Source of the DNA: Pseudomonas violetae
Lineage (GTDB): Bacteria; Pseudomonadota; Gammaproteobacteria; Pseudomonadales; Pseudomonadaceae
NCBI RefSeq assembly: GCF_023072615.1
Contig: NZ_JAKNRW010000019.1
Span: 35,964 to 99,963 of the forward strand
Direction: 5' to 3'
DNA: 64,000 bases
This document shows positions 60,880 to 64,000 of this stretch, one piece after another. The position numbers and the translations under genes are program-made. Below the pieces are notes generated by a model. It worked only from the letters and a program-made list of their open reading frames with translations, ran no database searches and was not told the DNA's origin. Within the stretch, counting starts at the first letter, position 1. The number at the start of each line of letters is the position of its first letter.

Positions 60880-63025
60880 TGATCTGCCCCTTTTTCAACG
60901 CTTCCATCACCACGGCTTTCGGTCCATCGGCGAGTATCTGCCCGCGGTCGACGACGATCAGGCGATCGACTAGCGACAACAGCGAAGCACGGTGCGTCAC
61001 CAGCACCACGGTCTTGTTTTCAATGATCGCTGCGAGGCGTTGCTTGAGCCGTTCTTCACCGGTGTTATCCATGGCGCTGGTTGGCTCATCGAGCAGCAGG
61101 ATAGGCGGGTTGAGCAGCAGCGCACGGGCCAGGGCCACGTTCTGCCGCTGACCGCCGGACAGGTTTTGCCCACGCTCGCCAACCTGCAACTCATACCCCT
61201 GCGGGTGCAGGCGGGCGAACTCGTGCACGCCAGCAAGCTCAGCGGCTTGCAGGACCATTTCGTCTTCCACGTAACGGGCGCCGGAGACAAGGTTGTCGCG
61301 CAAAGTCCCGGCGAGCAGTTGGATGTCCTGGGGCACATAGCCAATGTTGTGGCGCAGTTCGCTGACGTCGATCTGACGAATGTCGACACCGTCCACCAGC
61401 AATGCACCGTCGTCCGGTTGATACAGGCCAACTACCAGCTTGGCCAGCGAGCTCTTGCCCGAGCCGCTTCGACCGATGATGCCGATCTTCTCGCCTGGTT
61501 TGATGAGCAGGTTGATGTTTTTCAGCGCCGGGTTCTGTTGTCCGGGGTAAGTGAAATTCAGCTGGCGGCATTCGATACCACCCTGCACCACCTTGCGGCT
61601 CAGCGGGCGCTCTTCGAAATTGCGCTCCTGGGGCAACTCCATCATCTGGTCGACCGACTTCATGGTGACCCGCGCCTGTTGATAGCGAGTCAGCAGACCG
61701 GACAGCGATGCAAGCGGGCTGAGTGCGCGCCCACTGAGCATGTAGCAGGCGATGAGGCCACCCATGCTCAAGTCGCCAGCGATGATCTGATACACGCCGA
61801 ACACGATCATGATCACCCCAGCCAGTTGCTGGATCAGCAGGGTGATGTTCATCGCCAGGCCGGACAGCATTTTCACCCGCAGCTCAAGGCGGCTGAGGGT
61901 GCCGATGGTTTGCTCCCACTGGTACTGGCGTTCGCTTTCGGCGTTGTTGACCTTCACCGCATCCAGGCCGGCGAGGGTTTCGATCAGGCTCGACTGGCGC
62001 TCGGCGCCAAGGGCCATGGTGCGCTCCATGGTCGCGACCAGTGGCTTCTGCAGCGCATAACCGATCAGCAAGGCAATCGGGAAGGCTAGCACCGGAATCC
62101 ACACCAGGTGTCCCCCGAGGATCGCGATAACCATGAATATCAACAGTGTGAACGGCAGGTCGATCAGGCTGGTGAGGGTCAGCGAAGCGAGGAAGTCGCG
62201 CAGGCTCTGAAACTCATGGATGTTCTGCGCAAAGCTGCCGACCCGGGCTGGCCGAAACTTCATGGACATGCCGACAATTCGCTCGAACAGTGTCGCCGAG
62301 ATGATCAGGTCGGTTTTTTTGCCGGCAAGGTCCAGGCACAGGCTGCGCAGGCTCTTGAGAATCAGGTCGAACATGTAGGCACCGCAGATGCCGATAGCCA
62401 GCACCCAAAGTGTGGACTCGGCCTGGTTCGGCACTACGCGGTCGTACACGTTCATTACGAACAATGGTGCCGCCATGGCGATGACGTTGATCAGGAAACT
62501 GGCGGCGATGGCATCGGCATACAGCCAGCGCGAACGCTTTAGGGTGTCACGGAACCACGACCTCGCACGAGGGATCAGTGTGCCGTGATTGACGTCGAAT
62601 TTATGCTGGGGTTGGGCGAAGAACACTTTGCCGATGTAATCGTCGGCCAGCAGTTCGCGAGCTACGAGGCTTTCACCGCCATCGCTTTCGCTCAATAGAA
62701 CGCGGGCCTGGTCTTCACCCTGCCAGCCGAGCAGTACAGCGCTTCGACCGTCCTTGAGCAGCAACAGCGCCGGCATTGCAATTTCCGGGATCTGCTCCAG
62801 CTTGCGCACCAGCACTCGCCCTTGCAGCCCGGCGCGGGCCGCAGCACGCGGCAGCAACTCAACGCTCAAGCGCTGCTTGGGCAACGGCAGACCTGTGGTC
62901 AACATCGCAGCGCTGGCGGGTTTCTGATGCAACGTGCAAAGGGCTAGCAGACCGTCCAGTAACGGATCGTCATGCAACGCGCGTGGATCATGGATGAGAT
63001 GAACTCGACTGACTTCTGATTCCAC
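60869..63025 (-). CDS. lapB: Type I secretion ABC transporter LapB
   Basis: A 718-residue exporter with an N-terminal peptidase-like domain (about 1-140), which lacks the catalytic Cys as in other LapB-type transporters, six membrane helices (about 165-450) and an ATPase domain: Walker A GRSGSGKS, signature NLSGGQRQNVALARALL, Walker B LLLDEPTSAMD. It pumps LapA straight out of the cell. GTG 63025 gives the start MESEVSRVHL, which fits the family; GTG 63034 is possible. It diverges from lapA. Confidence 0.93.
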   Translation of the reverse strand: MESEVSRVHLIHDPRALHDDPLLDGLLALCTLHQKPASAAMLTTGLPLPKQRLSVELLPRAAARAGLQGRVLVRKLEQIPEIAMPALLLLKDGRSAVLLGWQGEDQARVLLSESDGGESLVARELLADDYIGKVFFAQPQHKFDVNHGTLIPRARSWFRDTLKRSRWLYADAIAASFLINVIAMAAPLFVMNVYDRVVPNQAESTLWVLAIGICGAYMFDLILKSLRSLCLDLAGKKTDLIISATLFERIVGMSMKFRPARVGSFAQNIHEFQSLRDFLASLTLTSLIDLPFTLLIFMVIAILGGHLVWIPVLAFPIALLIGYALQKPLVATMERTMALGAERQSSLIETLAGLDAVKVNNAESERQYQWEQTIGTLSRLELRVKMLSGLAMNITLLIQQLAGVIMIVFGVYQIIAGDLSMGGLIACYMLSGRALSPLASLSGLLTRYQQARVTMKSVDQMMELPQERNFEERPLSRKVVQGGIECRQLNFTYPGQQNPALKNINLLIKPGEKIGIIGRSGSGKSSLAKLVVGLYQPDDGALLVDGVDIRQIDVSELRHNIGYVPQDIQLLAGTLRDNLVSGARYVEDEMVLQAAELAGVHEFARLHPQGYELQVGERGQNLSGGQRQNVALARALLLNPPILLLDEPTSAMDNTGEERLKQRLAAIIENKTVVLVTHRASLLSLVDRLIVVDRGQILADGPKAVVMEALKKGQISVA

Positions 63026-63764
63026 GCTCGGCACTCTTGGCTAACAATTGAACGATAAAGGTTCTGCTCAATCCGTACCGGGCAGTTGGACCTTGGCTTC
63101 ACGTTGTTTGCACAACGGATGCCAACGGTGCGACCACTCCTTGGCTCTTGAGCAACTTACCCATGGTCGCCTTGATTGGGTATTGAGTAAATAACTGAAT
63201 ATTTCTGATCCGCGCAGAACACGGATTGTTGACGCGCGGCGGCGAAGCACGCCGCAGATCCGACAACAGCAACTTGCGACATCCATGGACTTCATGTGGC
63301 GCGACTCAAAATCTTCGAGCACCAGCCTAAGTCCATCACCGCTCAAGGTGATGCAAAACGAGCGGCCAGGAGAAATAGCCGAGACCGAATCGATAGCAAA
63401 TGCACGGTATGAATATTCCGCAATTTGTTGTCCTAAATCACTGCAAAACGTGCATCTACAGCGGATTCTGAGCAGGCAGATGACCGCTTGTCGGAAAGTA
63501 CAAAATGAGTACTGGATCACACGGTTCGGCACAGGTCCCAGCCCGAATATCAATGTGACATTACCCGGGCGATTGTTTAGGATGGCACCCAGAAGGTCAA
63601 TAGTTTGGCATATAGTTTATAGCCAAAAAACATAGCCAGAATATTGACACAAAAAAGCGTCAAAGTTGTAACTATTATTGCAGGAACCAGCGTCCAGACT
63701 GATTAGGCAAGAATGCCATCAGGTCCATGGAAGTCTACTGAACGTGACACCCGGAGAGTCTTCA
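63026..63764. other. Long divergent region between lapB and lapA
   Basis: 739 bp, AT-richer than the flanks. A minus frame at 63068-63553 (161 codons) has a cysteine- and arginine-rich composition and no ribosome site, and is not accepted as a gene. TTGACA at about 63645 could be a -35 box for lapA. It probably carries the complex control region of the adhesin. Confidence 0.6.
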
Positions 63765-64000
63765 ATGAGCAGTGTTGTTGCCATCGTCAAAAGCATTGTT
63801 GGTCAAGTTTTCGTGGTGTCCCCAGAGGGCATCCGGCGCGTGCTTGTTGAAGGCGATCGCCTGTTCGTCGGTGATCAGGTAGACACTGGCCTGGCCGGCG
63901 CTGTCACCCTTGAGTTGGCCGACGGCCGCACCCTGGACCTGGGCCGCGAGACGCAATGGAGCGGCAGCGCTCCGGACTCCAGCACCGACCTGGCCGAGGC
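63765..64000 (+). CDS. lapA: LapA-type giant adhesin, N-terminal retention module (partial)
   Basis: The first 78 residues of a large type I secreted adhesin, running off the window. The start SSVVAIVKSIVGQVFVVSPE and VLVEGDRLFVGDQV, GAVTLELADGRTLDLGR match the N-terminal retention module, which jams in the outer-membrane channel and is cut by LapG when c-di-GMP is low. The TAAG-AG cleavage site (normally near residue 100-110) lies beyond the window. ATG 63765 has GGAGAG upstream. Confidence 0.93.
   Translation, partial: MSSVVAIVKSIVGQVFVVSPEGIRRVLVEGDRLFVGDQVDTGLAGAVTLELADGRTLDLGRETQWSGSAPDSSTDLAE

Noticed and set aside
63068..63553. A 161-codon minus-strand frame between lapB and lapA
   Set aside because: Its composition is rich in Cys and Arg, it has no ribosome site and no family features; it is likely a chance frame in a regulatory region.

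Overview
The window reads as a chromosomal segment of a fluorescent pseudomonad (Pseudomonas fluorescens group). The codon use is GC-rich, the intergenic gaps are full of short palindromic REP elements of the GGGAGCGxGCyTGCTCGCGA type, and several blocks have the gene order I remember from P. aeruginosa: sulfate transport genes, oscA, a PAS-GGDEF-EAL gene and desA; gabD, gabT and tRNA-Arg; triABC. The left edge cuts a metQ-type gene and the right edge cuts a giant LapA-type adhesin gene.

Layout. 1-2.2 kb: metQ (partial), metN and metI, a D-methionine-type ABC importer. 2.4-3 kb: a small SAM methyltransferase. 3.1-8.3 kb: an RND efflux operon with two lipoprotein adaptors (triABC type). 8.5-9.3 kb: a truncated orphan Rhs-core gene. 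9.4-12 kb: a lone metQ, a truncated sigma-54 activator and an RBBP9/YdeN-type hydrolase. 12.1-14.7 kb: a possible small RNA, a membrane desaturase and a divergent AraC regulator. 14.7-16.4 kb: a receiver-only response regulator, a Crp/Fnr regulator and an Mpo1-like membrane protein. 16.5-20.7 kb: cysA-cysW-cysT-sbp-oscA for sulfate uptake. 20.8-26.7 kb: a GGDEF/EAL protein, desA, a PAS-GGDEF cyclase and a receiver-HDOD protein. 26.8-30.2 kb: gabT, gabD and tRNA-Arg(CCG). 30.2-34 kb: a small acidic protein, an operon of vWA lipoprotein, ECF sigma factor and anti-sigma-like protein, and a PEBP protein. 34.4-36.7 kb: a second orphan Rhs-core gene and a DUF6124-like gene with a structured leader. 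36.9-39.3 kb: a YdgA-family protein and a small membrane protein. 39.4-44.5 kb: a MarR, FUSC, DUF1656, HlyD and outer-membrane-factor efflux operon. 44.5-47.5 kb: a RelE/Phd toxin-antitoxin pair, DUF2789, a YbaK deacylase, NfeD and slipin. 47.5-48 kb: a second DUF6124-like gene with the same leader. 48.4-52.5 kb: a TonB transducer receptor with FecR and FecI under a Fur box. 53.2-58.4 kb: a LysR, MFS, HlyD and outer-membrane-factor efflux operon. 58.6-59.4 kb: a third orphan Rhs-core gene. 59.5-64 kb: lapC and lapB, divergent from lapA, for biofilm adhesin export.

Three themes recur: sulfur acquisition, envelope export (three tripartite pumps, one type I secretion system and one TonB receptor), and c-di-GMP or biofilm control. 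Two things stand out as possibly undescribed. First, a scattered family of short orphan Rhs-core proteins with unrelated C-terminal tips; two of the three share a small palindrome about 70 nt before the start codon, and one has its ribosome binding site inside a perfect 14-bp inverted repeat. Second, a junction-shaped leader RNA with compensatory base changes lies upstream of both members of a small helical protein family. All identifications were made by eye; no database search was run.
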